From contig RPFO01000080.1 in assembly GCA_009746045.1 (NCBI GenBank), forward strand, positions 9,731,613 to 9,775,112: DNA of 43,500 nucleotides, in the 5' to 3' direction. The DNA comes from Mesostigma viride. Lineage: Eukaryota; Streptophyta; Mesostigmatophyceae; Mesostigmatales; Mesostigmataceae. Numbering within the stretch: the first letter of the stretch is position 1; each line of letters opens with the position of its first letter. Below the pieces are notes generated by a model that was not told the origin of the DNA, ran no database searches, and saw only the letters and a program-made list of their open reading frames with translations. This document shows positions 21,437-32,065 of the stretch, one piece after another. A program made the position numbers and the translations under genes.

Positions 21437-23035
21437 ATTTTACAGAAGCAATGTTGGTGTTAAGAAGTTTTTGAAGAGAAATTTTGAAATGATTCAGATC
21501 AACACCACCCAGTCCTGGATGGATAGTCTATCACTGGAATAATGACACCAGGGTAACAGAGAAAAGGATCCCCCAACAAAGCATTCCCTTTATAACCTTC
21601 CAATACCTGAAAAGGAGTGGGGATACCAGTATAGTCAACATGACCTGACCTTGTACCTTGAGGGATGACTGCCCTGAGAAATCAGCCACATGGTGCCAGG
21701 GTGAAGGTTCCAAAGGCATATGGGGCACAGCCAGGGCACTGATAATGCTGACCTGGGCTTGTGTGTCCACTGCAACCATAAATGGGCTATTGTCATTCTG
21801 CCCAACCTTCCCCACCTTAGCTGATCCTGCAGCAGTTTGAGCTTTAGCTCTATGAGCTGCTTGTAAAATGCGAACAGCGTCTGCTAGGCTGCGTTTGGAA
21901 GGTGCAGCTAGTGGCTGAGCTATGTTCACACTTGAAGAGGTGATAGGTTGCTGATCACCTGTTTTGCCAATGTGACCCTCTGCTGCAGGGGGCCAAGCCT
22001 GCAGTGACTGCCTACAATCATCAAGGGTGACCTGGGTGTCACAGTGGGTGTGGCTCTCACACTCACCAGTGGGTGTTCCAAACAACCACTCACTGGGCAA
22101 CGCTGGGATGCCAGGCAACTGTACAGGGCTGTCGGCCAACAGCTCTTCCTCCTCTGCCACGTCTGACACAGTTGGAAAATACAATTTCATCCTGTGAGGT
22201 GAACACCTGTGAATCTTTCCCGTGTCATTGTGTTTAACTAACACTGTCCTGCCAGTGGTGTTAAACTTTAGGATGGTGGCTGGCCCATGCCAGGTACCCA
22301 CCTTGCCTAGTCCCGACTCCTTGTAGAATAGGACCTGATCCCCTTCTCTGAAGGTGGGACGTGGATGCTTTGCATCCTTGACAGCTAACCTGCTAGCTGT
22401 CTGTGCTCGCTGTGCATTGTATAGGGCTAGTACCTCAGGTGGATAAATGCCTGCATGCAATCCATCTGGTGTAATGATCACCCCTTGTGGGGTTTTCATG
22501 AGTGGCCTCCTGTTGAGGACTTGGCACAACCTGGTGGACCACAGAGCTCTGTCAGCATATGACCCACTGTCAGCCAGCAGATTGCCATCTTCCTTGGCTA
22601 CAAGGGTTTTAATGGACCTGATGGCCCTTTCAATAATGCCTTGCCTCTCATGATCTTCTAGCCCAGCCAGATCAATAGCCTCACACCCTGGTTCATTGGC
22701 AAGACACGTGAACTGCTGATCCAGTAACAATGCCTCCACAGGGTAGTACCTGGCCTGAGCAATCAAGAGAGCCCTGAGCAACTGTGTCTTGTCCATTCCA
22801 GGTAATGGTTCAATGGTTGTGTACCTTGACCATGCATCTTTAAGTGCCAAGTAAGATTGTCCTTTGATATGAAAGACATCTCCTACCACCCTGCCCTTGC
22901 ACTTAGGTGGGGTAGCTACATGCCACTTAGGGGGTTTGGGTGCATTGAACTGACAATGCTGGCAGTGGGATCTGACCACCTGGCATGCACGTCTGAGTGC
23001 TGCCCCCCCTATTGCTGCTGCCACCACCTCTGCAC

Positions 23036-24082
<1,047 letters not shown>

Positions 24083-24097
24083 ATATATGTCCACAGA

Positions 24098-25349
24098 CGA
24101 CGAACGCATCCAGTCGGCCTTGGCGCAGCTGGTCCCGGGCCCCGACCTCCCGCCACATGCTATTCGCATTGCCTCCCTGCCTGCACGGATGGGTGGCTGC
24201 GGTCTGACTCGTGCCGCCCGGCTGGCCCCAGCAGCATTTTTGGGCTCCGTCGCTCAGTCGTGGGCGGAAAGCTGCCGGCTCCTGCCCCTTTTGGCAACAG
24301 CAGCGCCTGACCTCCTGGACCCCAGCAGCCCTTTGCCCTTCGTCACCGCCATCCAGGAGGCCTATGCTGAGATCCAGCAGGCCTGTTCTCCCGTCCGTGC
24401 CGCTCAGGCGGTACAGCGCCACCTCCCTCGCGGCACTCCCTCGGTCGCCTCCGTTCAATCTCCCGCCGCATTCCCTGCTCGCGTCATCGATAAACACCAG
24501 AAAACCTACGCGGGTATTCTGCACACGGCTGATTGGATTGCTCTTTTCGCGGACCTCAACGCCCAGGGACGTGCGTGGCTGTTCTCGCTTTCCTTGCGGA
24601 GTGTGGGCTCGGCGTACCTTCGTGCTCTTCCCATGGCCCCCCCATTCGCCTTGGCTCCCAGCCACTACTCGGTGGCGCTCCGGCACCAGCTATTTGCCCC
24701 GCAGCCTCTTGTTCCGGCCGGGCGGCCTTGTGGTAGCTGTGGGCAGCCGCTGGATCCCACGGGGACTCACTACCTTGCCTGCATGGGGGGCCAACAGAAT
24801 CAGAATTGGTATTTGTATTTGCACACTGTCCTCCTGACGGTGGTGCTCGCCATGATTCGGTCGGTTTTCCCCCACGCGAACATCCGGTCCGAGGATGCGG
24901 ATGGCGCTGCCTTCTATTCCCCCAACCACCGGCCTGACATCGTGGTGCTGGACTTTGAGGGGGGTGGCCGGCATCTGCTTATTGACGTTTCGGTGGCGCG
25001 GCCCTTGGCTCTTAGCCACGTGGCTGGGGCCTCCCTCACGGCAGGTTACACGGCGGACCGGGCGGAGCGGGCCAAGCTCCTGGCCTACGGCGACGTCGGG
25101 CACCATCGTGTGGTGCCCTTTGTCCTGGAGGAGTTTGGGGCCATGGGGCCCCTGACCTCCGCCTTCTTCAAGGAGTGTTGCCGGCTCCGGGAGGACCGGC
25201 TGGACCTGGAGGGCCAGCGGGCCCCATGGTCGGCGCGGACCTGGACGTCATATTGGCGTCAGCGCTTGTCGGTGGCGCTGACTCGGGCCATGGCTGACAT
25301 CATGCTCCGCCGTACGCGGGCTGATTTTGCGGTGCAGCAGGGCTATTAG
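24098..25349 (+). CDS. LINE-A ORF2, C-terminal part: zinc finger and endonuclease-like domain
   Basis: About 417 codons are open to TAG at 25347-25349; the 5' end is truncation, not a start. It begins with the RT-downstream region (DDERIQSALAQLVPG, IASLPARMGGCGLTRAAR). A C-x2-C-x9-H-x3-C finger follows (CGSCGQPLDPTGTHYLAC). Then RPDIVVLDFEGGGRHLLIDV, with the P-D...D-V arrangement seen in PD-(D/E)xK-like C-terminal domains of some non-LTR elements, and a conserved LLAYGDVGHHRVVPFVLEEF region. No RT catalytic motif is included. No stop codons are seen, suggesting a recent insertion. Confidence 0.8.
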
Positions 25350-25482
25350 GTTCCTCCCGTTAGGCGTTTCCATTGGTCTTATCGTAGTATAGAGCTTTGA
25401 CATGGCTCTGTATATAGGTTTATAGCTGGGCGTTTGCTTTGGTTTGAGTGATTTCACTCTGCTGTAAGTAATTATATTTTTA
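24098..25482 (+). mobile_element. LINE-A insertion in copia gag (5'-truncated), 15-bp TSD
   Basis: The target-site duplication atatatgtccacaga lies at 24083-24097 and 25483-25497. The gag peptide SSVDIY is duplicated at both edges and the gag frame resumes as SSVDIYGAFRW. The 3' end after the stop at 25349 is the family 3' UTR ending ctgtaagtaattatattttt. Two further truncated copies lie at 16310-16717 and 17315-17495. Confidence 0.92.
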
Positions 25483-25881
25483 ATATATGTCCACAGATGA
25501 GGGGGTGGAGAGGAGGTCAGTTAGCTCCTTCATGAAGGCCTCCCAAACTGCCCTAGCCTGCGTGTCCTGCCACTTGGGATACCTACGCTGGAAGACAAGG
25601 ATGAGATTCTGAATCTGAGAGGAGGACTGATGGTAAAAATCTCCCTGCATGAGAGATCCAAACCAATTCTTGACATTCAGTTCCTCCCTAGCCAGCTGAA
25701 GAGAGAGAAGTGCATGATTCCCCTGCTCCCTAGTATACCCCTCAGGCAGCCCCCTGACAGTAATCCTATCCACAGGACGGTTTTCATTGTATGTGGGCCA
25801 CCTGGAGGGGGATGCAGGGGGTGAGGGAGAAGATGGTGTTGCTGCTGCAGCATTCACAGGAGAGACATGCTGAGAGGGAGG

Positions 25882-26087
25882 AGTTAGGTTAATATTGCGC
25901 GGAAACCTTTTTGCCACTTGGGCTACTCAGGTTCCGCACAATATTACCGGCGATAACCACTCGCCGGACACTCAAGTTCACGACGTCGTGAACTTGAGTG
26001 TCCGGCGAGTGGTTATCGCCGGTAATATTGTGCGGAACCTGAGTAGCCCAAGTGGCAAAAAGGTTTCCGCGCAATATTAACCTAACT
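25882..26087. repeat. Perfect 206-bp palindrome (A arms)
   Basis: The left arm runs from agttaggttaatattgcgcg to the centre gacgtc at 25982-25987; the right arm is its exact reverse complement. Both strands therefore encode the same 61-codon ORF. Each arm contains an inner hairpin (aatattgcgcggaaacc against ggttccgcacaatatt). Confidence 0.97.
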
Positions 26088-26323
26088 AAAACCTAGCCTC
26101 TTGGGGCGAGGACGAATCACTAGGCTCGGAACACCCGTATGCATGAATATGATCGAATATAAGCATCTCGTTGGTGCAAATATCGATATGAATATGATCG
26201 AATATGAGCATCTCCTTGGTGCGCATATGATTAGAGCCGGGTGCCAAATCGGAACGAATTATTCCCCCAAATAATCCGCTTCCGAGTGGATTCGAACCTG
26301 CGCCCCGCAAGGATCCAGGTCTT
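26088..26323. other. Spacer with tRNA-3'-half-like sequence (minus strand)
   Basis: On the minus strand the right end reads ctaagacctggatcc, then ggggcgcaggttcgaatcca, ending ctcggaagcgg. It resembles the anticodon-loop-to-T-arm half of a Leu-type tRNA, with the B-box ggttcgaatcc. The left end, on the plus strand, carries a degenerate version (ctaaaacctagcctcttggg, cgaggacgaatcac). No 5' half or full cloverleaf is present. Confidence 0.5.
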
Positions 26324-26535
26324 AGTTAGGTTAATATTGCGCGGAAACCTTTTTGCCACTTGGGCTACTCAGGTTCCGCACAATATTACCGGCGATAACC
26401 ACTCGCCGGACACTCAAGTTCACGACGTTCGGCCGAATTAACTTGGGTGCTCGGAAGTGGTTATTCCGGGCAAAATAGTGTTACGGACCGATTTGCCTCA
26501 GGCGGCAAAAGGTTCCGTCACTATTTAACGTAACT
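26324..26535. repeat. Hybrid palindrome (A left arm, B right arm)
   Basis: The left half (26324-26427) is identical to the A arm. The right half (26428-26535) is the B arm in reverse. The two arms have the same design but differ in sequence (aatattgcgcggaaacc versus aaatagtgacggaacc). The junction is at gacgttcggccgaa. Confidence 0.9.
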
Positions 26536-26667
26536 AAAACCTGTGCAACTTGGAGGTCAGGGGTTCGAATCCTCACTGAGGCAGCTCCGGCGCATTTAGT
26601 GGTGCGTGCTCAGCGGCCTAGGCGGATGTCTCGGGCTCTTCGTCCCCCCTCCACGAGGCCAGGTTTT
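26536..26667. other. Spacer with tRNA-3'-half-like sequence (plus strand)
   Basis: It starts aaaacctgtgcaacttggag, then gtcaggggttcgaatcctca, ctgaggca. The B-box ggttcgaatcc sits in a T-arm-like stem with a possible 3' acceptor strand ctgaggca. The far end on the minus strand repeats a degenerate form (aaaacctggcctcgtggagg). No complete tRNA gene. Confidence 0.5.
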
Positions 26668-26873
26668 AGTTACGTTAAATAGTGACGGAACCTTTTGCCG
26701 CCTGAGGCAAATCGGTCCGTAACACTATTTTGCCCGGAATAACCACTTCCGAGCACCCAAGTTAATTCGGCCGAATGAACTTGGGTGCTCGGAAGTGGTT
26801 ATTCCGGGCAAAATAGTGTTACGGACCGATTTGCCTCAGGCGGCAAAAGGTTCCGTCACTATTTAACGTAACT
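26668..26873. repeat. Near-perfect 206-bp palindrome (B arms)
   Basis: The arms agttacgttaaatagtgacg... and their reverse complement meet at cggccg near 26770. One mismatch was noted close to the centre (gttaattcgg versus gttcattcgg). The length equals the A/A palindrome. Confidence 0.93.
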
Positions 26874-27059
26874 GGAGGTGCTATCTGAGTGAGCTGAGCA
26901 GGAGAGGCAAACATGGGCTGTGTAGGATGGGTAGGCAACATAGGGGTGGGCTGGGTGGGGGTGTGAGTATGTGTGACTTCCCGCCTCCTGCTGCGGGCCT
27001 CCTCCCAGTCATGGAAGGTGGGAGAGAGAGACACGTCATCGTCAGTAGGGTTAGTAAAA

Positions 27060-28651
27060 TCATGATGCAGCCACTGAGGTAGGCAACCACCTACCAGCCC
27101 CTTTCATGATGGCATTGTGCAGGAGCTCCATGAGTCGCACCAGGCGAACCCTGTTGCCCTGCACCCTCCTCCCTGAGAGGAGGGCCTGCAGGGCAGGCAG
27201 CAAGTCGTCACACACCCTGCGTGTGTCCGCGCTGACCTTGGGCAAGCCCAGTATGTGCGTGATAATCGCACACACCAGGCTGCCCGCCTCCGCGACGTGC
27301 CACTGCTGGCTCCTGTCGGCCAGCCCACGGAAGGAGGCGGTAGCAGCCTGAATGGCCCGCCACACAGGCTCATCATTCAGGGTGATGAAGTCCTGACCTT
27401 CTAGGTCGCCTTCCAGCCGTGCCGGCTGCTGCCCTGCCCAGGTGGGACCCTGAGGTCCCTCCGGGCCAGCAAGGGCCTTGTCCCTGTTGCGACTAGAGGG
27501 GGCCTGCCCCCCAGAGCCGCTGGAGGTGCCAGTGACACCCTCCATGGGAGTGACCTCCCCCGCCTGCGCCGGAGGCGCGGGCGTCGCTGCCGGGGTCCCT
27601 GCGACCCCGGGAGCTGGCGTCGCCGCCGGGGTCCCTGCAACCCCGGTGGCCTCCTCAGCCACCTGGCCCCCCACGCTGGGCGGGGGAGCCCGCTGCTGAG
27701 GTGGGACCCTCTGACCTGCCAGAGGGTCCTGGGTGGTTTCACCACCCGTGGGCGTGATGGGGGCGACTGCCGCCCCGCGCTCCGTCGCAGGCGGCGTCGC
27801 AGCCGCCTCACGCCTCTCCGGGCCCCAGCCAACTGGCGTGACTTGGGGCCACGGCGCCAACGGAGTCAGTTGGATCTCCTGTCTGGCGACCACGCGCAGC
27901 GCCTCTCTCTGACGCTGCCTGGACGCCCACTGATCAACAGTGCCGGGATTGCGCCTCGGCCGATTGGCGAAACACCACAGCCAAACTGCCACCTGGATCA
28001 GGGGAAACTGCATCCGCAGACGCCCCTCGATCATCGTTTGCGTCCGATGAACCTCAATCGCATGTATCGGCTCATCTGCTGTCAACTGAAAACGCTGATG
28101 AATGATCCAGCCGTTCACCGAAATGAACGCTGGGATGTCATCTTCTCCGATGGGGAGAAGATGCGGTAAACGCCCGAACTCAACAGGCGGCGGAACATGC
28201 GCACCATAACGGTCGATGTCCATGATGGCCATCTGTCGGCCCACCGAGAGATTACCAGACGTCGCTGGCGTCTGTGAAGAAATCTCAAGCGAAGGCCGTG
28301 GCCTCGCAGGCGGCACCTCCCCGTCCTCTTCCGAGGAGTCACTCCGTTCACGACCCCCATCACCTGCACGACGGGGGAATTACGTGCCCGGGGGACCTGC
28401 CCCCCGGGTGCCATGGCGGACGAACCGCCAGTGGCAAACGGACGTCCGCTCGCCATCCCCCGGGCGCCGGTCCCCACCTGCGGGGTCCGACGCCTGGGGT
28501 GGTCGGCGACCACCGTGCGGAAGGTGACGTTGGGCGTCACCCTCGCTGCATCGTTGGCGGAGGGCGTGCCCTCCGGCGAGAGTCGGGGGGATACGCGCCT
28601 GGCAGGCGCCTTCCCCTTCTTGTTGTTGTCGTTGCCGTTGTTGGAAGCCAT
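27060..28651 (-). pseudogene. Copia first ORF (gag-like, unrecognised)
   Basis: It starts 41 bp inside the 5' LTR with MASNNGNDNNKKGKAPARR, runs to about 28370, then must shift frame (a CCCCC run) to continue through about 430 codons, ending GRWLPTSVAAS at 27060. The second part has IMDIDRYGAHVPPPVEFGRL, a region rich in repeated Pro/Ala/Thr (GTPAATPAP twice), and a helical end (SLVCAIITHILGLPKVSADT). It has no zinc knuckle. It overlaps the start of the main Gag frame in another phase, so it could be a separate ORF or the shifted N-terminus of Gag. Confidence 0.6.
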
Positions 28652-28691
28652 ATTTTTGTTTTTCGGAAAAAATAAAAAGCTTTTCAGTCCA

Positions 28692-29152
28692 AGTTGGATC
28701 GAGTCTAACGACGACGGACAACTGCTGAGAGCTGAAAGGAAACGATTGTTGTATTAGCAATAATACAATGAGAGTGGTGGAAGCTTGAGGGCTCAGAATG
28801 GAACGTCTGGGCAAACTCGGGTGCTGCGGCACTCCCCAGTGCTACGCCTATATGCCTATGGCGGTGCTACCTGCAGCACCTACCAGTGGACAACTGTACA
28901 CTGCAATGCCATGCGACCACGTCACTAGCATGCATCAACTACACTCGGCCCGTCCAGAACCGGATAACCCGGATCTGGCGGGTCGAGCTAGAGTCTAGGC
29001 ACAGTCTGGCACTAACCGCACATCGGTCCACATGACACCTCAGTACCGTACACCCTGCCGTACAGTACTGAGGTGTCCCGCTCAGCCGCGGTAGGCAATA
29101 CGCGGCGCGCAGGCCGGAAATCCGTGTGTCAGCCTAAGCATCTCATCTAACT
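28692..29152 (-). repeat. Copia 5' LTR
   Basis: 461 bp, same ends as the other LTR (AGTTAGATG...ATCCAACT on the minus strand) and the same internal hairpin. The element's first internal bases read TGGACTGAAAAGC. I did not recognise the usual initiator-Met tRNA primer-binding site there. Confidence 0.9.
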
Positions 29153-30052
29153 GTGGTGGTGGTGTGGTTCATCAGCATGGCTGCCCAGGTCTGGGCCGGT
29201 GGGAGGGGCATCGCCGGCAGGGGCAGCAGGGGCTGGCCGGGCGCCGATGTCCTTCACCGCCTGGGCAGTGATACCTGCGGTGTTTTGCAAGCATTCGATG
29301 GCTATTGCATTGTCCTGCAGGCGCTTGTCGATGGCAAGGAGCTGGGCGGTGAGGGCGTCGGTGGTGGTGGAGGTGGAGGCGAGGATCGAGCTTGGAGGTG
29401 CCAGCTAGCGGTGCATCGTGGTGGAGGAGAGGAGGGGAAGCTCGGCAGCCAGCGTGCCGCCCATGGCCGCCACATCTGCGGCCGGCGAGGGGTGTCACAT
29501 GCTGTTCGAGGGCCTTGTTGATGATGGATCTAGCGGATTTTGGAGGTGGAGGTGGGAGCCCAGATCTCGGCGACAGAGCGCCCGAGGAGGGAGCAGAGGG
29601 CGAGGAGCTGAAGGGGGGGGCGGGGGTAGCTGGACAGATCCGGCGAGTAATCACCGCGGGCAGGCGGAATGAGGCGACCTTGGACGTAAAGGTGCTTGCA
29701 CAGGGCAAGAAGGGAGGTGCGCGACCCGTAGAACACGGCGCTCACTGATGAACTGGGTGGGAGCTGCGTGGCAGTGTGTCCACCATGTGGCTGATTTGAC
29801 GTCAAAGTCGATTTCTTTCCAGCCCGGCTCGGCAGGGGGCGCCGCGGGATCCTCAGGGCGGCTGCGTTTAGGCTCAGGCGATGCAGAGGGCGAGGCAAGC
29901 CCGGTAGGGGGCTGGGCAACCACCAGTGCACGACTAGTGTCGCCGCTACCTTCCGGGCCGGAGGGCGAAGCTGCAGCCGGGGCTGCAGACGTATTTTCAG
30001 GGCTGAGCGCAGTCGCCAGGCTGCGTTGCGTAGAGGAGCGTTTGCTCGTCAT
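29153..30052 (-). pseudogene. ORF1 protein, N-terminal part (copy 1)
   Basis: It starts MTSKRSSTQRSLATALSPEN, with an acidic/Pro-rich leader and EPGWKEIDFDVKSATWWTHC. A frameshift near 29730 leads into LLALCKHLYVQGRLIPPARG. A further shift is needed to reach the coiled-coil-like part ending AQTWAAMLMNHTTT at the copia border. Upstream (30053-30280) no gene is seen. Homology to the plus-strand copy (34311 on) is clear only from the coiled coil onward. Confidence 0.6.
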
Positions 30053-30284
30053 AATTTTTTGCGTTATAGCTTCGGAGAATTATATCAGTTCGCGTAATAG
30101 CTGCAGGCTGGTCACAATACTGCGTTACAGCTGTAACCGTTGATAGTAGCAGATGCGCCTAGAAAAGATGCATCGGTTGCAAGTTATCTGACGGAATCTG
30201 GGGCTCAGACGCAAAAGTTCTGAGCTCCGCCGTCAGCCATGGCTACCTCGTGGCTCGTGACGGGATTTTCCCGGCCCGGTTACC

Positions 30285-30665
30285 GGGGTAAGATCATCAT
30301 GGCTATACAAAAGCTAGGGCATGGCTCTCAGCAGCCAGAGTGACTCTCTGCATAGGCAGAGCTTGGCTAAATTCTTAATGCAGCATCCTTGGGGAGTCCC
30401 ATTATAGGCAGGGCGTGGCTATTCTTGAGGCATCATCCATGGGGGGCCATTATGGGCGCACATGCGCGTAGGCCACGCGTGCTAGGCTAAGCCTTACTAA
30501 TCTGCACTACTGCTATATTCCCTAGACTGGGGTTGCTGGGGTGGCAGGGGGTGCCTGCCAGCGCTTGTGGTCGACGTGGATGACCGCCCCCCTCCAGTGT
30601 ACCGGTTTCCCCCCTTTGCTCTGCCGGAGCTGAAGGTAGGCCGGCCATAGCTCCCGTCGCCTCAT
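30285..30665 (-). mobile_element. ORF1-only retroelement fragment (copy 4)
   Basis: 30665-30524 (minus) encodes RRELWPAYLQLRQ, then PVHWRGAVIHVDHKRWQ, the ORF1 C-terminus. 30523-30285 matches the 3' UTR of the family; its text ggctatacaaaagctagggc is the reverse complement of 36386-36405 and neighbouring sequence in the plus-strand copy. Confidence 0.7.
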
Positions 30666-30985
30666 AGATGGATGTCATAAAAGATTGCCATGCTGAGGAT
30701 TCAGGCTCCCTTGTTGTCATAATGGCTGGCCTACGTAGATGGATGTCATCAAAGATTGCCATGATGAGGATTCAGGCTCCCTTGTTGTCATCATGGCTGG
30801 CCTACGTATACATGGATGTCATAAAAGATTGCCATGATGAGGATTCAGGCACCCTTGGTGTCATCATGGCTGGCCTAGTCCATGGATGTCCTAAAATATT
30901 CAATGATGAGGATTCAGGCGCCCTTGGGGTCATCATGGCTGGCCTACGTACATGGATGTCAAAGATTAATAAATGATGAGGATCT
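30664..30985. repeat. ~71-bp tandem repeat, 4.5 copies
   Basis: Units begin near 30664, 30735, 30805, 30876 and 30947 and contain atggatgtcataaaagattg, gaggattcaggc and gtcatcatggctggcctac. They diverge progressively. The array joins the ORF1 fragment on the left and a LINE-B fragment on the right. Confidence 0.85.
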
Positions 30986-31268
30986 CACCAGCAGTTTGAA
31001 GCGATCACGGAACGGGACCTCCGTCCCGTCGAGCAGCCGCGGCAGCGGCGGGAAACTGGAAGCCCCAATCACCATCGCCTCAGTTTTGACACTAATCTCC
31101 AACCCCACCGCCCGCGCCTACAAGCCCAGACAGTCCAGCCAGGTCTGAATGTGCTCGCGGCGCGCGATGAGGGTGGTATCATAAATAAGGTCGGACAGGC
31201 GGTAGCCAGGGCCATCGCCGCCATGTTCGCGTTCGTTAAGGATGTCCAAGCCGGGCTCAAACCCCTTA
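30985..31268 (-). pseudogene. LINE-B RT fragment (inverted), active-site deletion
   Basis: The minus strand reads EPGLDILNERE, then LSDLIYDTTLIARREHIQTW, continuing through VGLEISVKTEAMVIGAS. Compared with the copy at 32826-33110, six bases are missing at the catalytic motif (YADDTT becomes YDTT), and a stop (TAG) follows LGL. It continues at 31967-32062 beyond an inserted transposon. Confidence 0.8.
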
Positions 31269-31963
31269 GGGCCGACTCACACGGGTCGCGATCCGTGGTT
31301 CGTACGATCATGGTCTGCGAACCGCTTTGCCGAGTGGCATCGAACTTTCTGCCACGCGGAACAGAAATTGGTTGACGAACCAGTCGCATTCACACGGCGG
31401 GTCGCGGGCGTTTGGCTTGTTCAGATATAAAAAGATTGGTTCACAGTATACCTTTTGCGCTCACGCTTCCGCACTTTCCGCGCTTTTCCGCACTCCTCCC
31501 CAAACTCCTCGTTGTCGCCACCTGTCCTTGGATTGACACAAACAGCGGGATATCTACGATATCGTATTCTGATTATTCGGGTGTGATACAGTTATTATTG
31601 GTCTTTACGGGACGATACTAAATTCTAGCTGGCGAGACCGGCTTCGCTGGATCGAAGCTGTCCAGTTTTCTTCTGCACCCTGCCGGCCGTACTGGTCCGG
31701 TACGCCGACTGAATTCGTACCATTAATTTCCGTACTTACAGGTCTCTTTCGCACGTGTCGACAATTATTGTCAGGTTCGATTCACGGACACGTGAACTTT
31801 TCGCTCGCGAACATGGGTCGCGACACGATTTCCTGCGAACACAAAGTTGGGTCGTGGACCATGGCCGTTTTCCGGCACTATCCGCCGACGCCGTGAGAAG
31901 ATTCCTGCCACGCATGACTAGAGGGCTCACGAACTACGGATCGCGACCCGTGTGAGTTGGCCC
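31269..31963. mobile_element. DNA transposon with ~34-bp terminal inverted repeats, non-autonomous
   Basis: The left end reads gggccgactcacacgggtcg and the right end, reverse-complemented, gggccaactcacacgggtcg. Both continue cgatccgt(g/a)gttcgt. It splits the inverted LINE-B fragment at a site that reads cttaag in the intact copy. Flanking TTA and CTA would suit a 3-bp TWA-type duplication as in PIF/Harbinger, but they do not match exactly. Interior ORFs (up to 106 codons) show no transposase. Confidence 0.8.
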
Positions 31964-31966
31964 CTA

Positions 31967-32062
31967 CGAGCAGTAAAGCGCCCACGTGCCCGGCGCATGA
32001 CGTGATCCACGACAATAATGAACAGATCGTATGGGGACAGGACATGCACAACCTTGGGAGAT
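31967..32062 (-). pseudogene. LINE-B RT fragment, part upstream of the transposon
   Basis: The minus strand reads the codons for LFIIVVDHVMRRAR and the preceding QGC..SPY-type motif. It matches 32745-32822 of the plus copy. At 32058-32083 a short inverted LINE-B tail (gggagatcatgtagcacata) adjoins it. Confidence 0.7.
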
Positions 32063-32065
32063 CAT

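Larger units (their letters stand above)
25882..26873. mobile_element. Composite of three ~206-bp palindromes with two tRNA-like spacers, TSD GGAGG
   Basis: The unit is bounded by AGTTAGGTTAA on the left and TTAACGTAACT on the right, with GGAGG at 25877-25881 and 26874-26878. Inside, from left: palindrome A/A (25882-26087), spacer (26088-26323), hybrid A/B palindrome (26324-26535), spacer (26536-26667), palindrome B/B (26668-26873). No coding capacity. It is inserted in copia gag. The class is not recognised. Confidence 0.85.
25498..27090 (-). pseudogene. Copia Gag, N-terminal part (interrupted by the palindrome composite)
   Basis: Downstream of the composite (25881-25498) the frame reads LTPPSQHVSPVNAAAA, RPVDRITVRGLPEGYTREQG, EELNVKNWFGSLMQGDFYHQ and FMKELTDLLSTPSSVDIY. 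Upstream of it (about 27090-26874) the frame reads TNPTDDDVSLSPTFHDWEEA and a Thr/Pro-rich stretch ending QIAPP. Excising the composite plus one GGAGG leaves an open join (IAPP-T-PPSQ), so this was one gag frame before insertion. The start codon is not certain. Confidence 0.7.

Noticed and set aside
25889-26080. Identical 61-codon ORFs on both strands
   Set aside because: Consequence of the perfect palindrome, not a gene.
26488-26583. Complete tRNA from gcctcag to ctgaggca across the palindrome border
   Set aside because: The 7-bp acceptor pairing exists, but there is no D-arm or anticodon arm in between and the 5' strand is part of the B palindrome arm.
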